DNA from: an uncultured Bacteroidia bacterium
GTDB taxonomy: Bacteria > Bacteroidota > Bacteroidia > Bacteroidales > UBA932
DNA: 64,000 nt
Assembly: GCA_902797035.1 (NCBI GenBank)
Contig: CADBRH010000035.1
Span: forward strand, 62,001 to 126,000
Reading direction: 5' to 3'
Both the position numbers and the translations under genes were made by a program. The notes beneath the pieces were generated by a model. The model saw only the letters and a program-made list of their open reading frames with translations, ran no database searches and was not told where the DNA came from. Positions 42,281 through 52,108 of the stretch are shown here, piece after piece. Within the stretch, counting starts at the first letter, position 1. Every line of letters begins with the position of its first letter.

Positions 42281-43264
42281 ATGAAGAGACTGGTTGTTTT
42301 AGCGGCTTCGATCCTGCTCTGCACCCTTGCCCAGGCGCAAGAGGCTGACGATTCCGGCGCCGGCGCCGGGATTACCATCATTCCTAGGGTTGACGTCAAC
42401 CCTGTGTTCCGAAACGGCGGCTACGATGAGGTGACTCTCGGCAATTCTTCACTTTACTCCCTCTTCGAGGGCAACATCTCTGACAAATTATCATTCAGCG
42501 TCTGCAACCACTGGCTAAGCGACGAGCCCAAGTACCTGTACCAAAACACTTGGCGCTCGGACGATGTTAACTGGTGCGACTGGGCTTACCTCGAGTGCGC
42601 CACGGGGAATTTTATCCTCACCGCCGGAAAGCAGGTGGTGACCTTCGGTGGTTTCGAGCTGGATAACAATGACTACGAGATCCACTGGGACATGATGTCC
42701 AGCCTGTACAACCACTTCCAGTGCTACCAGTGGGGTCTCAAGGCAGGCTGGATGAACGACTCGGAAAGCACCGGGATGTTCGTGCAGGCGGTCAGTTCCC
42801 CATTTGGCGAGAGGCCCTTTGACGCTATGATGTACTCACTTCAGTATCAAGGCAATTACGGTCCTTTGGGTCTTCTATACAGCTCGACTCTTTTCAAGGA
42901 TTGCGACGATGAGTACCATTGCATGGTCTCTCTCGGCCACAACCTTGAGCTCGGCGACTGGAACATCAGCCTGGACGTCACCAATATGGTCGGGAACGAG
43001 TACTTCAACCTGCTCAAGGGAATAACCGCATTCACGACCGCGAACTACTCCCCCTCGGATAAGTGGGAGTTCATCGGACGCTGCGGCTACGAGAAGGTGT
43101 CGGCCTACAAAGAGCATATGATCTTCGGCGCCGCCGCCCACTGGTTCCCTTTGAGGGAGAGCCAGGATCTTAGGATTCACGCCGCGGCCGCGTATAACAC
43201 CATGTACAAGAGCGCCTCCCTGACTTTGGGGGCCATGTTCTACCTCCATATTCCCAGAAGATAA
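42281..43264 (+). CDS. Porin-like outer-membrane beta-barrel protein, paralogue
   Basis: This 327-residue protein has a signal peptide ([16 protein letters not shown]) and a strand-rich body. It contains [20 protein letters not shown] and [19 protein letters not shown], matching blocks of the protein at 37266-38258. It ends with a strand leading to FYLHIPRR. Its stop overlaps the potA start by one base (TAATG), which couples an outer-membrane barrel to a polyamine importer. A role as the outer-membrane channel for polyamines is a reasonable inference, not a demonstrated one. Confidence 0.72.
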   Translation: MKRLVVLAASILLCTLAQAQEADDSGAGAGITIIPRVDVNPVFRNGGYDEVTLGNSSLYSLFEGNISDKLSFSVCNHWLSDEPKYLYQNTWRSDDVNWCDWAYLECATGNFILTAGKQVVTFGGFELDNNDYEIHWDMMSSLYNHFQCYQWGLKAGWMNDSESTGMFVQAVSSPFGERPFDAMMYSLQYQGNYGPLGLLYSSTLFKDCDDEYHCMVSLGHNLELGDWNISLDVTNMVGNEYFNLLKGITAFTTANYSPSDKWEFIGRCGYEKVSAYKEHMIFGAAAHWFPLRESQDLRIHAAAAYNTMYKSASLTLGAMFYLHIPRR

Positions 43265-44709
43265 TGGGCGACAAGAGCGACATCATCATCAACATCGAGA
43301 ACCTCTCGAAGTCTTTCGGTGACCATCAGGTTCTCAAGGACATTTCCCTGAATATCCGAAAAGGAGAGTTCGTCACACTGCTCGGCCCTTCAGGCTGCGG
43401 AAAAACGACTCTACTGCGTATGATCGCCGGTTTCCTCCAGCCGGACGAGGGTACCATCATGATGGAATGGGGGAAGAAGAACGGCAAGGAGGAATTCCGC
43501 GACGTGGCGGGAATACCTCCCCACCAGAGGCCGTTGAACACCGTTTTCCAGCGTTACGCGCTATTCCCCCATCTGGACGTTTACGACAATATCGCGTTCG
43601 GCCTTAAACTCAAGGGTGTTCCCAACGACGAGATCAGTTCAAGAGTACGGAAGGTACTGAAACTCGTGAGCATGAGCGATTACGAGGACCGGGACGTGGA
43701 CTCCCTCTCCGGCGGACAGCAGCAGAGAGTCGCGATAGCGAGGGCTATAGTCAACAAGCCGAAAGTGCTGCTGCTTGACGAGCCCCTGGCCGCCCTTGAC
43801 CTCAAGATGAGGCAGGACATGCAGATTGAGTTGAAGGAGATGCACCAGAAACTCGGCATCACTTTCATATACGTCACCCACGACCAGCAGGAGGCGTTGA
43901 CGCTGAGCGACACTATAGTCGTGATGAACGAGGGAAGAATCCAGCAGATCGGGACCCCGACGGACATTTACAACGAGCCGGTCAACTCTTTCGTGGCTGA
44001 TTTCATAGGAGAGAGCAACATCCTGAACGGCACTATGATAGAGGACCGTAAAGTCAATTTCATCGGGCACGATTTCGAATGCGTCGACGAGGGCTTCGGG
44101 GAGAATGTCCCTGTTGATGTCGTGATTCGCCCGGAGGACGTGTACATCGGCTACAAGCTTGATGGCGCGCAGTTCACCGGGACAGTCAAGTCCTGCGTGT
44201 TCAAGGGAATACATTACGAGATGTATGTGGACACCGACTCTGGCAACGAGCTCCAGATCCAGGACTATGACGCCTTCGAGCCGGGGAAGACTGTCCAGAT
44301 GCTCATCCATCCGGACGACATCCAAGTGATGAGGAAAGAGCGTGTCGAGAACGTGATTGACTGCGTGGTCTTGAACGAGACCCGAGTCGAGATGTTCGGT
44401 GAGGAGTTCGAGTGTTCCCCCGTCAAGGTTCCCGAGGGCTTCGCCGGACGTCTCGAAGGCGCCCCGGCCAAGGCCCATGTCCAGTTCTCCAAAGTGGATC
44501 TCATGGACCACGAGGAGGAGGGAGACGCGAGCGGGGAGGTTTGGTTCATCCTTTACAAGGGCGACCACTACCACCTGACGGTTAAGACTGAGAGCGGCGG
44601 CCATATTCACGTCGACACGAATGACATCTGGGACAAAGGGGATATTGTCGGTATCAAGATACTCCCCGAGGACATCATTGTGGAGCTGAGCGATGAGCAA
44701 GAGAAGTAA
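43264..44709 (+). CDS. potA: Spermidine/putrescine ABC transporter ATP-binding protein, long form
   Basis: PotA drives uptake of spermidine and putrescine. The ATPase domain has Walker [14 protein letters not shown] (residues 39-51), the Q-loop FQRYALFPH, signature [15 protein letters not shown], Walker [13 protein letters not shown] and the H-loop THDQQEAL. The C-terminal region is doubled: two TOBE-like modules follow each other, seen as FECVDEGF and [19 protein letters not shown], then FECSPVKV and [19 protein letters not shown]. This explains the length of 481 residues against about 380 in E. coli. It overlaps potB by 17 bases. Confidence 0.92.
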   Translation: MGDKSDIIINIENLSKSFGDHQVLKDISLNIRKGEFVTLLGPSGCGKTTLLRMIAGFLQPDEGTIMMEWGKKNGKEEFRDVAGIPPHQRPLNTVFQRYALFPHLDVYDNIAFGLKLKGVPNDEISSRVRKVLKLVSMSDYEDRDVDSLSGGQQQRVAIARAIVNKPKVLLLDEPLAALDLKMRQDMQIELKEMHQKLGITFIYVTHDQQEALTLSDTIVVMNEGRIQQIGTPTDIYNEPVNSFVADFIGESNILNGTMIEDRKVNFIGHDFECVDEGFGENVPVDVVIRPEDVYIGYKLDGAQFTGTVKSCVFKGIHYEMYVDTDSGNELQIQDYDAFEPGKTVQMLIHPDDIQVMRKERVENVIDCVVLNETRVEMFGEEFECSPVKVPEGFAGRLEGAPAKAHVQFSKVDLMDHEEEGDASGEVWFILYKGDHYHLTVKTESGGHIHVDTNDIWDKGDIVGIKILPEDIIVELSDEQEK

Positions 44710-45463
44710 CTGGGCCATACCCTACCTGATATTCCTTATCCTGTTCGTGGTCCTGCCGCTGGTCCTGGTTCTGGTCTACGCTCTGCGGGACGGGAACGGA
44801 GGATTCACGCTGTCTAATATCACCAGGTTCTTCACCGACACCGACGCCCTCAACACTTTCGCCGTATCGGTTGAAGTGGCGATAGAGAACACCCTGATCT
44901 GCTTGCTTTTAGGATATCCGGCCGCCTATATCCTTGCCGACAGGAACCTAAACAAGTCGGCGGTTACGGTTATCCTGTTCATACTTCCGATGTGGATAAA
45001 CGCCCTGATGAGGACACTCGCCACGGCGGAGTTGTTCAACGTGTTCGGGTTCACCCTCGGCAAGGGCACGCTCCTGTTCGGTATGGTTTACGATTACCTG
45101 CCGTTCATGATCTACCCTATCTACAACGTCCTGCTCAAGATGGACAACTCGTACGCCGAAGCCGCGGCCGATCTGGGGGCGACACCCTCGCAGGTGTTCC
45201 GTAAAGTCACACTCCCCCTCTCGATGCCCGGCATCTCGAGCGGTATCCTGATGGTTTTCATGCCGACGGTCAGCACTTTCGCCATCTCAGAGTTCCTGAC
45301 CAACAACAAGATCAAACTGTTCGGAACCATCATACAGGAGAACATCAACTCATCAATGTGGAACTACGGAGCCGCGCTGTCGCTCATCATGCTGGTTATT
45401 ATCGGTCTTACCACCATGATTCTTGGCGGTGACGAGAGAGAAGTCGAGGGAGGGACTATATGA
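44693..45463 (+). CDS. potB: Spermidine/putrescine ABC transporter permease PotB
   Basis: This 256-residue inner-membrane permease has six hydrophobic helices. The EAA loop, [27 protein letters not shown], docks with PotA. The N-terminal helix ([21 protein letters not shown]) and the [11 protein letters not shown] block match PotB. It overlaps potA by 17 bases and potC by 4. The assignment to PotB rather than PotC follows from gene order and sequence length. Confidence 0.92.
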   Translation: MSKRSNWAIPYLIFLILFVVLPLVLVLVYALRDGNGGFTLSNITRFFTDTDALNTFAVSVEVAIENTLICLLLGYPAAYILADRNLNKSAVTVILFILPMWINALMRTLATAELFNVFGFTLGKGTLLFGMVYDYLPFMIYPIYNVLLKMDNSYAEAAADLGATPSQVFRKVTLPLSMPGISSGILMVFMPTVSTFAISEFLTNNKIKLFGTIIQENINSSMWNYGAALSLIMLVIIGLTTMILGGDEREVEGGTI

Positions 45464-46275
45464 TGAGGAAATTTATAGCTAAAGCATACATCTGGATCCT
45501 GCTGGCGATCCTTTACGCGCCGATCATCTTCATCGTCGTGTTCTCTTTCACTGAGGCGAGGACATTGGGGAACTGGACTGGTTTCTCAATGGAGTTGTAT
45601 AAGCACATCTTCACGGGTGGTGTCAGCGGAGGCGCGGGACTCATCGCCGCCATCAAGAACACCCTGATCATCGCCTTCGTGGCTGCCATCGTGTCCACAA
45701 TGCTCGGAACCGTCTCAGCCATAGGAATATACAACCTGAAGGGCAGAAAAAGGAAAACTATCCAGCTCCTGAACAACATCCCGATGATCAATCCAGACGT
45801 CATCACCGGTGTCTCGCTTTTCCTGCTGTTCGTGTTCCTGCGTTTCTCGCAGGGTTATCTGACTGTCATCCTGGCCCACATTTCCTTCTGCACGCCATAT
45901 GTCGTCCTGAACGTGATGCCGAAGCTGGGACAGATGAATCCGAACATTTATGAAGCCGCGCTTGATCTGGGAGCCACTCCCGCTCAGGCGCTGAGGAAAG
46001 TCCTGATCCCTCAATTGAGGCCAGGGATGGTATCCGGTTTCATACTGGCTTTCACCATGTCGCTGGCCGACTTCGCCGTGACTTTCTTCACGAGGGGGAC
46101 AATCGGTTTGGAGACCCTGTCCACCTATATCTACGCCGATGCCCGAAAGGGTGGTTTGACTCCCGAGCTAAGGCCCCTTATGACATTGATATTCATCACT
46201 ATTCTAGTCCTTCTCATCATCATGAACGTGAGACAGGCAAAGACACGGGACGAGAAAACAAGCATAATCTCATAG
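45460..46275 (+). CDS. potC: Spermidine/putrescine ABC transporter permease PotC
   Basis: This 271-residue permease has an N-terminal helix (AYIWILLAILYAPIIFIVVFSF), a segment IPMINPDVITGVSLFLLF typical of PotC, and an EAA loop YEAALDLGATPAQALRKVLIPQLRPG. A second ATG directly follows the first, so the start could be one codon later. It overlaps potB by 4 bases and is followed by potD after 1 base. Confidence 0.93.
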   Translation: MMRKFIAKAYIWILLAILYAPIIFIVVFSFTEARTLGNWTGFSMELYKHIFTGGVSGGAGLIAAIKNTLIIAFVAAIVSTMLGTVSAIGIYNLKGRKRKTIQLLNNIPMINPDVITGVSLFLLFVFLRFSQGYLTVILAHISFCTPYVVLNVMPKLGQMNPNIYEAALDLGATPAQALRKVLIPQLRPGMVSGFILAFTMSLADFAVTFFTRGTIGLETLSTYIYADARKGGLTPELRPLMTLIFITILVLLIIMNVRQAKTRDEKTSIIS

Positions 46276-46276
46276 A

Positions 46277-47566
46277 ATGAAAAAGACACTCAGTATCATG
46301 GCGGTGGCGCTGATTCTCACCGCCTGCGCGGCCGACAGGGAACACATCCTTAAGGTCTATAACTGGAGCGATTACATCGACGAGGCTCTTGTCGAGGAGT
46401 TCGAGGAGTGGTATGAGGAGCAGACCGGCGATTTCGTGAAAATCGTCTATCAAACTTTTGATATCAATGAGACGATGCTCTCAAAGATCGAGAAAGGTCA
46501 TGAGGATTACGACGTGGTCTGTCCCTCGGACTATATCATCGAGAGGATGGTTCGGGACGATCTCGTCATTCCCATCGAGATGGACTTCGGGGAAACTCCC
46601 AACTACATTGAGGGTAGTCTTTCGCCATACATCACATCATGCCTGAAATCGTTGGTCACAGGCGACAAAGACGCCAGCGACTACGCTGTGGGATATATGT
46701 GGGGCACGACCGGTTTCATCTACAACACCAAGTATGTCGATCCGGAGGACCTGCGCACATGGGATGTGCTTCGTAACCCCAAATACGCCGGGAAGATATT
46801 CGTGAAGGACGCCGCCCGGGACGTTTACAGCCAGGTTATCCAGTATTTGAAAAAGGACGAGATAGCGGCCGGGACGGTCACCCGCGAGGAGCTTTTGGCG
46901 ATCCCCTCCAAAGAGAACGTCGACCTGGTCGAGAATTATCTGATGCAGATCAAAGGACAGGTGGCCGGCTACGAGGCTGATTTCGGGAAAGACCAGATGA
47001 CACAGGGGCGCGGATGGATAAGCCTGAACTGGAGCGGTGACGCTTGCTGGGCAAGGGACGAGGCGGCTGCGGTCGGAGTGGAACTGGATTATGTGATCCC
47101 GGACGAGGGCGCGACCGTCTGGTTCGACGGCTGGGTAATTCCCAAATACGCCAAGAATGTCAAGGCGGCGAGCTATTTCATCAACTTCATGTGCAAGCCC
47201 GAGAACGCCATTCGCAACTCCGAGGAGATCGGATACGTCAGCGCCTGCGGCACGCCGGAGATTCTCGAGCATTTCAGAGACGACGAGTATGACCCTATCG
47301 ATCTCACGTACTTCTTCGGTGAGGGGGCGGACTCCATCAGGATAGACCCGGTGTTGTATCCCGACAAGGCCGTTATCGAGAGTTGCGCGCTGGAGCATGA
47401 CTGGGGCGAGGACTCCCAGATGCTTATCGAGATGTGGTCCAGGGTAAAGGGCAACGAGGCCAGCGCGATGACCTACATCATCATCAGCGCGTTATTCGTG
47501 GCTCTCATCGCGGGAGTGGTCGCTTCCAAGAGCAAGAAGAATTCCAGAGGGAAGAGAAGAAGATAA
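46277..47566 (+). CDS. potD: Spermidine/putrescine-binding protein PotD with C-terminal membrane anchor
   Basis: This 429-residue extracytoplasmic binding protein begins with a lipoprotein signal (LILTAC, Cys17). It continues with LKVYNWSDYIDEALVEEFEEWY, the usual PotD/PotF start, then DYDVVCPSDYIIERM, GYMWGTTGFIYNTKYV and VIPDEGATVWFDGWVIPKYAKN. Unusually, its last 36 residues form a hydrophobic helix (TYIIISALFVALIAGVVASK) with a strongly basic tail. The mature protein would then be held at both ends, by lipid and by a helix. Length is about 80 residues above E. coli PotD. The substrate class is clear; spermidine versus putrescine is not. Confidence 0.92.
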   Translation: MKKTLSIMAVALILTACAADREHILKVYNWSDYIDEALVEEFEEWYEEQTGDFVKIVYQTFDINETMLSKIEKGHEDYDVVCPSDYIIERMVRDDLVIPIEMDFGETPNYIEGSLSPYITSCLKSLVTGDKDASDYAVGYMWGTTGFIYNTKYVDPEDLRTWDVLRNPKYAGKIFVKDAARDVYSQVIQYLKKDEIAAGTVTREELLAIPSKENVDLVENYLMQIKGQVAGYEADFGKDQMTQGRGWISLNWSGDACWARDEAAAVGVELDYVIPDEGATVWFDGWVIPKYAKNVKAASYFINFMCKPENAIRNSEEIGYVSACGTPEILEHFRDDEYDPIDLTYFFGEGADSIRIDPVLYPDKAVIESCALEHDWGEDSQMLIEMWSRVKGNEASAMTYIIISALFVALIAGVVASKSKKNSRGKRRR

Positions 47567-47569
47567 TCG

Positions 47570-48316
47570 ATGGGTGTCACTGTCCAGCCTGACAAGAAGG
47601 TCCGCGGCGATTTTACCGTGAAATGCCATGAGGTGGATTCGGCCAAACGTCTGAAGCCGTCAGCTTTCATGGACATGGCGCAGGAAATGGCCTACCAAGC
47701 CGCCTCCGCCATGAGATTCGGCTACGACGAGCTGATCGTGAAGAACATGGCATGGGTCATGTCTAGGATGCGGTTCCGTTTCCTGAAGGCTCCCCTTTGG
47801 GGCGATGAGATAACTGTACTCACTTGGCATCGAGGGGCTTTCGGCCCCTTTTTCGTCAGGGATTTCGAAGTCTTGTCCCCCCGTGGCGAGAGACTGGTCG
47901 AGGCCACCAGTTCATGGGTGGTGATAGACGTATCGAACAGAAGGATGGCGAGGCCGGAAGACATCCTCCCGTCGGATGACACCGCATGCGGGGACTTCGC
48001 CATAGAGACACCCGCCGGCAAGGTGACCATGCCGCGGTCAATACAGCCTGAATATGTCACGACCCATAAGGTGGCGTACTCGGACATAGATCTTGTCGGC
48101 CACACCAACAACGCCCGCTACGTGTCCTGGGCGATGGACTGCCTGGACTACGGGGAAAGAGGAATCAAGGCCGATGAGGTTGAGATAGTTTTTCATCACG
48201 AGACAAGGCCAGGCGACGAGGTGGCGCTTTACAGGGCCACCGATGCCGGACAATGTTTCGTCGAAGGCCGTATCGGGGAGACGTCAGTGTTTCGTGCGAG
48301 ATTCGGAATTAATTAA
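47570..48316 (+). CDS. Acyl-ACP thioesterase
   Basis: This 248-residue double hot-dog protein matches bacterial acyl-ACP thioesterases (PF01643 type), which release free fatty acids from acyl carrier protein. The first half has CHEVDSAKRLKPSAFMDMAQEMAYQAA and VLTWHRGAFGPFFVRDFEV; the second has THKVAYSDIDLVGHTNNARYVSWAMDCL, with the likely catalytic Asn/His set. It lies 3 bases after potD and 2 bases before the YiiX-like gene, so it is part of the same transcript, although no functional link to polyamines is obvious. Such enzymes are common in Bacteroidales. Confidence 0.9.
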   Translation: MGVTVQPDKKVRGDFTVKCHEVDSAKRLKPSAFMDMAQEMAYQAASAMRFGYDELIVKNMAWVMSRMRFRFLKAPLWGDEITVLTWHRGAFGPFFVRDFEVLSPRGERLVEATSSWVVIDVSNRRMARPEDILPSDDTACGDFAIETPAGKVTMPRSIQPEYVTTHKVAYSDIDLVGHTNNARYVSWAMDCLDYGERGIKADEVEIVFHHETRPGDEVALYRATDAGQCFVEGRIGETSVFRARFGIN

Positions 48317-48318
48317 AA

Positions 48319-48999
48319 ATGAATATGTTAAAGAAATCAATATTCGCGGTTTTCACGGTCGCGGCCTTACTCCATTCATGCGTGAGATCCTCGGAAGATC
48401 GCATACGGACAGGCGATCTCATATTCGTCGGGATACCGATAGATTATTCCATCGAGGACGACTCGCTCGAAGGGGCCGTCGCCAGCTCGACCGGATCTCC
48501 GGACAGCCTTAACCTGATCCATGTGGCGATCGCCGAGGTGTCTTCCGACACCACATGGATTATCGACGCGACTATCGCCCACGGGGTGGACCGCCATCCG
48601 CTGGACACCTTCCTCACGGACTTCACCCTGAAGGACGGCTCGTTGCCGGTATTCATAGTCAAAAGACTCAAGGACCCTTCCAATGCCGCCGAGTACGTGG
48701 AGAACTGCAAGAGATTCCTCGGACAGCCCTACGATGTTCATTTCCTGCCTGACAACGACTCGCTCTATTGCAGTGAGCTTGTAAGGGACAGCTACGTCGG
48801 TCCTGACGGGAATTATGTTTTTGACATCGCCCCGATGAACTTCAAGGATCCCGAAGGGAATATGCCCCTCTATTGGGAACAACTCTTCGGCCTTCTGGGA
48901 CAGAGTGTCCCGCAGGACGTCCCAGGGACAAATCCCCAGGAGATGTCCCGGTCAGAAGCCCTCAAAACAGTGGAAGTATCATTAGACAAACGATATTAG
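48319..48999 (+). CDS. YiiX/YebB-like permuted papain-fold hydrolase, lipoprotein
   Basis: This 226-residue lipoprotein (LLHSC, Cys21) resembles the YiiX/YebB family of NlpC/P60-like cysteine hydrolases with permuted domains. The motifs are RTGDLIFVGIPID, LIHVAIAEV (histidine), TWIIDATIAHGVDRHPL and LYCSELVRDSYV, which holds the likely catalytic cysteine. Family members are thought to act on amide bonds of peptides or lipids in the envelope. It lies 2 bases after the thioesterase and 16 bases before the C69 dipeptidase. The substrate is unknown. Confidence 0.82.
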   Translation: MNMLKKSIFAVFTVAALLHSCVRSSEDRIRTGDLIFVGIPIDYSIEDDSLEGAVASSTGSPDSLNLIHVAIAEVSSDTTWIIDATIAHGVDRHPLDTFLTDFTLKDGSLPVFIVKRLKDPSNAAEYVENCKRFLGQPYDVHFLPDNDSLYCSELVRDSYVGPDGNYVFDIAPMNFKDPEGNMPLYWEQLFGLLGQSVPQDVPGTNPQEMSRSEALKTVEVSLDKRY

Positions 49000-49015
49000 A
49001 AAAACGAATCGTACC

Positions 49016-50710
49016 ATGAAGAAAGCAATCCTTACGGTCGCGATGGTATTCGTCACCGCCGCCGCTTTCGCCTGCACGAATCTGATCGTGGGCAAAAAGG
49101 CTTCCATAGACGGAAGCGTGATCTGCACCTACAACTGCGACGGCTTCGGCTTCGCGTCTCCCCTTACCTACAGCGCCCCCGGCCGTCACGCCGAAGGAGA
49201 GATGATCGCCTTGAGGGGCTGGGGACCCAGCGCCGGGAACCGTCTTATCCCTCAAGCGTCATACACTTACGGGGTTGTGGGCCTGATGAACGAGAACCAA
49301 GTCTCCATCGTCGAGACAACCTGGGGCGGCCGCGACGAGCTCACGAACCGTGAAGGCTGGTTCGACTATTTCACCCTGATGGGCATTGTCCTCCAGAGAG
49401 CCACCACGGCGAGGGAGGCTATCGCGTGCATGCATCAGCTCGTCCAGGAATATGGTTACAGCAGCAGCGGCGAGTCCTTCGCCGTCTGCGACAAGGACGA
49501 GGCATGGATAATGGAGCTTATCGGAAAGGGCAAGGACCGCAAAGGCGGTGTCTGGGTGGCCATGAGAGTCCCCGACGACTGCATCTGCGCCTATGCCAAC
49601 TCCAGCCGCATCCAGAAGTTCCCCCAGGCCAAGAAGGTCGACAAGAAACTCGGATTCTGCGTTGTCGAGGGCGAGTGCATGTACTCCGCCGACGTGATCT
49701 CATTCGCCAGGGAGATGGGTTATTACGACGGTCCTGACTCCGAGTTTAGTTTCCGCGAGGCCTATGGCCCGATGGACTTCGGCACCATCCGCTACTGCGA
49801 GGCAAGAGTCTGGAGCTTCTTCCGCCACCACTATGACACCGATGTCATGGACAGCTACCTGCCCTACATCAACGGTGACATGAGCCAGATCGATCACCTC
49901 CCCCTCTGGATCAAGCCTGTCAAGCCCGTGTCCGTCCGCGACATAATGAATGACATGCGCGACCACTACGAGGGAACGGCCCTTGACATGACCGCCGACC
50001 TCAGCGCTGGTCCTTGGGCGTCACCTTACCGCAACCAGCCTGTCAACTACAAGTCCAGCGACGGGACCGACATGTTCCGCGAGAGGCCGATCGGATGCCA
50101 GCAGAGCGGCATGACCATGGTCTGCCAGATGAGGGATTGGCTCCCCGACGCCGTGGGCGGTGTCACATACTTCAACATGGATGACGCCTCCATGATCGCC
50201 TATGTCCCCGCGTATTGCGGAATCAACCGCGTCCCGGACCCCTTCCGCGCGGAGAACAACAGCATGAACGAGTTCAGCGTGAAGAGCGCTTTCTGGATGA
50301 ACAATTTCGTGGCGAATATGGTCTATCCACGCTACAGCGCCATGATCGGCGACCTCAAGGAGGCCCAGACCGAGCTCGAGGACTTCTACGCGAAAGACCA
50401 GGAGGAGGTCGAGAAGCGGGCCGTGGAGATGACCCCGACAGACCTTACCGAGTACCTGACCGGCAAGACAATCTCCTACACCGACATGATGATGAAGCGC
50501 TGGGACAAGCTCGCCAAGCTCTTGATAGTCAAATTCAATGACCAGAGTATCCGTGCCAGCCAGAACGGCGAGATCGTCAGCGGACGTCCCGGTCCGGGAT
50601 TCCAGAGGCCCGTGGCTCCCGCCTACTCCCCGGTCTTCATCGACGCGGTCAAAGCCCAGACCGGTAACCGTTACGTCAAGCCTCAGGAAATCAAGATAAA
50701 GGAAAGATAG
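49016..50710 (+). CDS. C69 family dipeptidase
   Basis: This 564-residue protein is an N-terminal nucleophile hydrolase of peptidase family C69. A signal peptide (VTAAAFA) is followed at once by Cys20, the predicted nucleophile, in ACTNLIVGKKASIDGSVI. Family blocks are YGVVGLMNENQVSIVETTWGGRDEL, GYSSSGESFAVCDKDEAWIMELIG and VAMRVPDDCICAYANSSRI. AFAC is not a good lipobox, so processing to expose Cys20 is more likely than lipidation. The enzyme would hydrolyse dipeptides in the periplasm. It ends 10 bases before the convergent metallophosphoesterase gene. Confidence 0.92.
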   Translation: MKKAILTVAMVFVTAAAFACTNLIVGKKASIDGSVICTYNCDGFGFASPLTYSAPGRHAEGEMIALRGWGPSAGNRLIPQASYTYGVVGLMNENQVSIVETTWGGRDELTNREGWFDYFTLMGIVLQRATTAREAIACMHQLVQEYGYSSSGESFAVCDKDEAWIMELIGKGKDRKGGVWVAMRVPDDCICAYANSSRIQKFPQAKKVDKKLGFCVVEGECMYSADVISFAREMGYYDGPDSEFSFREAYGPMDFGTIRYCEARVWSFFRHHYDTDVMDSYLPYINGDMSQIDHLPLWIKPVKPVSVRDIMNDMRDHYEGTALDMTADLSAGPWASPYRNQPVNYKSSDGTDMFRERPIGCQQSGMTMVCQMRDWLPDAVGGVTYFNMDDASMIAYVPAYCGINRVPDPFRAENNSMNEFSVKSAFWMNNFVANMVYPRYSAMIGDLKEAQTELEDFYAKDQEEVEKRAVEMTPTDLTEYLTGKTISYTDMMMKRWDKLAKLLIVKFNDQSIRASQNGEIVSGRPGPGFQRPVAPAYSPVFIDAVKAQTGNRYVKPQEIKIKER

Positions 50711-50720
50711 TCTCTCTCCC

Positions 50721-51839
50721 CTATTCGATGACCATGTCGAACTGGTCGTGAGGGGCGACGCGCCTCGAGAGGTGCCTTGTCAAAGGGGATATCCCGAACA
50801 AAGGTGAGTAAGTCCTGACCTTGACGGTTTTCCCGTCTGGCATGAACTCAAGGATACGAATCCATCCGTCTCCACCGTTCCCTTCCCAGCCTCCGCCCAG
50901 AGTCTGAACATTGAACATCATCTGATGAACCGGCTTACCGGCGACATTATTGTCCACCCGGTAAGCCGTGCTCATTATGTAATCCTCCTCGGGATCTCCG
51001 CTCTTGGCTGGAGAGCCGGTGTGGCCGCAAATCACCATACGGATATTGGGCACCTGGCTTATCAGGTTGTCCCAGAGCATCTTCCCGGAGTGATTACCCT
51101 CCTGCTTTGTGACCCAGTAGCCCTCATTCTCGGTGTACTTGGCGGTCTTCTCATGGAGATAGGAGTGCGTCAGGTAGATGACATAATCATCCTTGTACTT
51201 GTCCGATGTGACAAGTCCCCTGGCCCACTCGACAGCGCCCGCGGACGGAGCGAACTCGGAGCTTATCACGAGTATCTTGTGGTCCCATCCCGGCATCTCG
51301 AACTCGAAAGCCGCGTTCTCCATCGACGCGTCTCCTTTCCTATTGGGATACTCGGCCTTCAGGCACTCCTTGTACGCCGAGCTCCTCTCGAAGGTTATAT
51401 ATTTCGGGAAATTGGTATTGTAGTTCTCGCTGCGCCGGAAACCATAGTCATGGTTGCCGCCGCAGGAGATGAAAGGGACCCTGTCATCTATCCTCTCCAG
51501 CGAGCGGCTAACGCTCTCCCACATCTGCGCGGAGCTCTGATTGAGCATGTCGCGGTTCAGGGCGTTATTGTCATTCTGCTCCACAAGGTCACCCGTACAT
51601 AAGACCGCCTTAATGTTCAAATGGTCCACATTATCTGAGACCCAGAGCGTGGTCAACTCGAATATCGGCTGGTTGATGTCGTATTTGACATATCCCTGCG
51701 GATCCCCGAAAAGGATTATCGTGGAGGAGGCCGGATCGGTCAGATCCTGCCTGTCAGCCCTGTGCTGGGCCGACGAGACGGCCGCGGAAATAATCGCCAC
51801 CGCCACCAACGCTATTCTTCTCATGCCGGTATAAATCAT
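50721..51839 (-). CDS. Exported calcineurin-like metallophosphoesterase
   Basis: This 372-residue protein has a signal peptide (MRRIALVAVAIISAAVSSAQ). The calcineurin-type metal motifs are in order: IILFGDPQGYVKYD (the usual DxH is DxQ here), VLCTGDLVEQNDN, FISCGGNHDYGF, THSYLH and VICGHTGS. It would act outside the cytoplasm on an unknown phosphoester. The ATG at 51839 shares a base with the stop of the PqqD-like gene (TAATG); a second ATG at 51824 gives the same mature protein. It is the last gene of an operon that begins with an HprK-like kinase, so a kinase and a phosphatase are coded together. Confidence 0.88.
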   Translation of the reverse strand: MIYTGMRRIALVAVAIISAAVSSAQHRADRQDLTDPASSTIILFGDPQGYVKYDINQPIFELTTLWVSDNVDHLNIKAVLCTGDLVEQNDNNALNRDMLNQSSAQMWESVSRSLERIDDRVPFISCGGNHDYGFRRSENYNTNFPKYITFERSSAYKECLKAEYPNRKGDASMENAAFEFEMPGWDHKILVISSEFAPSAGAVEWARGLVTSDKYKDDYVIYLTHSYLHEKTAKYTENEGYWVTKQEGNHSGKMLWDNLISQVPNIRMVICGHTGSPAKSGDPEEDYIMSTAYRVDNNVAGKPVHQMMFNVQTLGGGWEGNGGDGWIRILEFMPDGKTVKVRTYSPLFGISPLTRHLSRRVAPHDQFDMVIE

Positions 51840-52108
51840 TATCTAGCCACAACTCCCGCCTCTATCCATCTGGCGGCCACCTCAGAGGCGGCGGAGAAAG
51901 CCTTCTCATAAGTGACGTCGTATTTGTCAGTCAGGAGATTCGCCAAATCCTCCACTGTGAAATCCTTTCCCTCGACATTATTCCACAGATACGCCGCGGA
52001 GTCATTCATGGAGACCATCTTCTTGAAATCGACCTGAGCCACGCCCTCGCCTATCACGATATGATGCCCGGCGATGGAGCGTAACGCGAAACCATCTTTA
52101 ATTCTCAT
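51839..52108 (-). CDS. PqqD-like peptide-binding protein (stand-alone RRE)
   Basis: This 89-residue protein matches the PqqD fold, a winged-helix RiPP recognition element that binds leader peptides. It has RIKDGFALRSIAGHHIVIGEG, then a MNDSAAYLWNNVEGKDFTVEDLANLLTDKYDV segment (helix-wing) and AASEVAARWIEAGVV at the end. The ATG at 52108 overlaps the S24/S26 peptidase stop by 4 bases; an upstream TTG was not used. It lies between the peptidase and the metallophosphoesterase. No precursor peptide gene or radical SAM enzyme is present in the window. Confidence 0.85.
   Translation of the reverse strand: MRIKDGFALRSIAGHHIVIGEGVAQVDFKKMVSMNDSAAYLWNNVEGKDFTVEDLANLLTDKYDVTYEKAFSAASEVAARWIEAGVVAR

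Noticed and set aside
43639..44718. A 359-codon open frame on the minus strand
   Set aside because: It lies entirely antisense to potA, whose Walker and signature motifs are intact. The reverse product has no domain.
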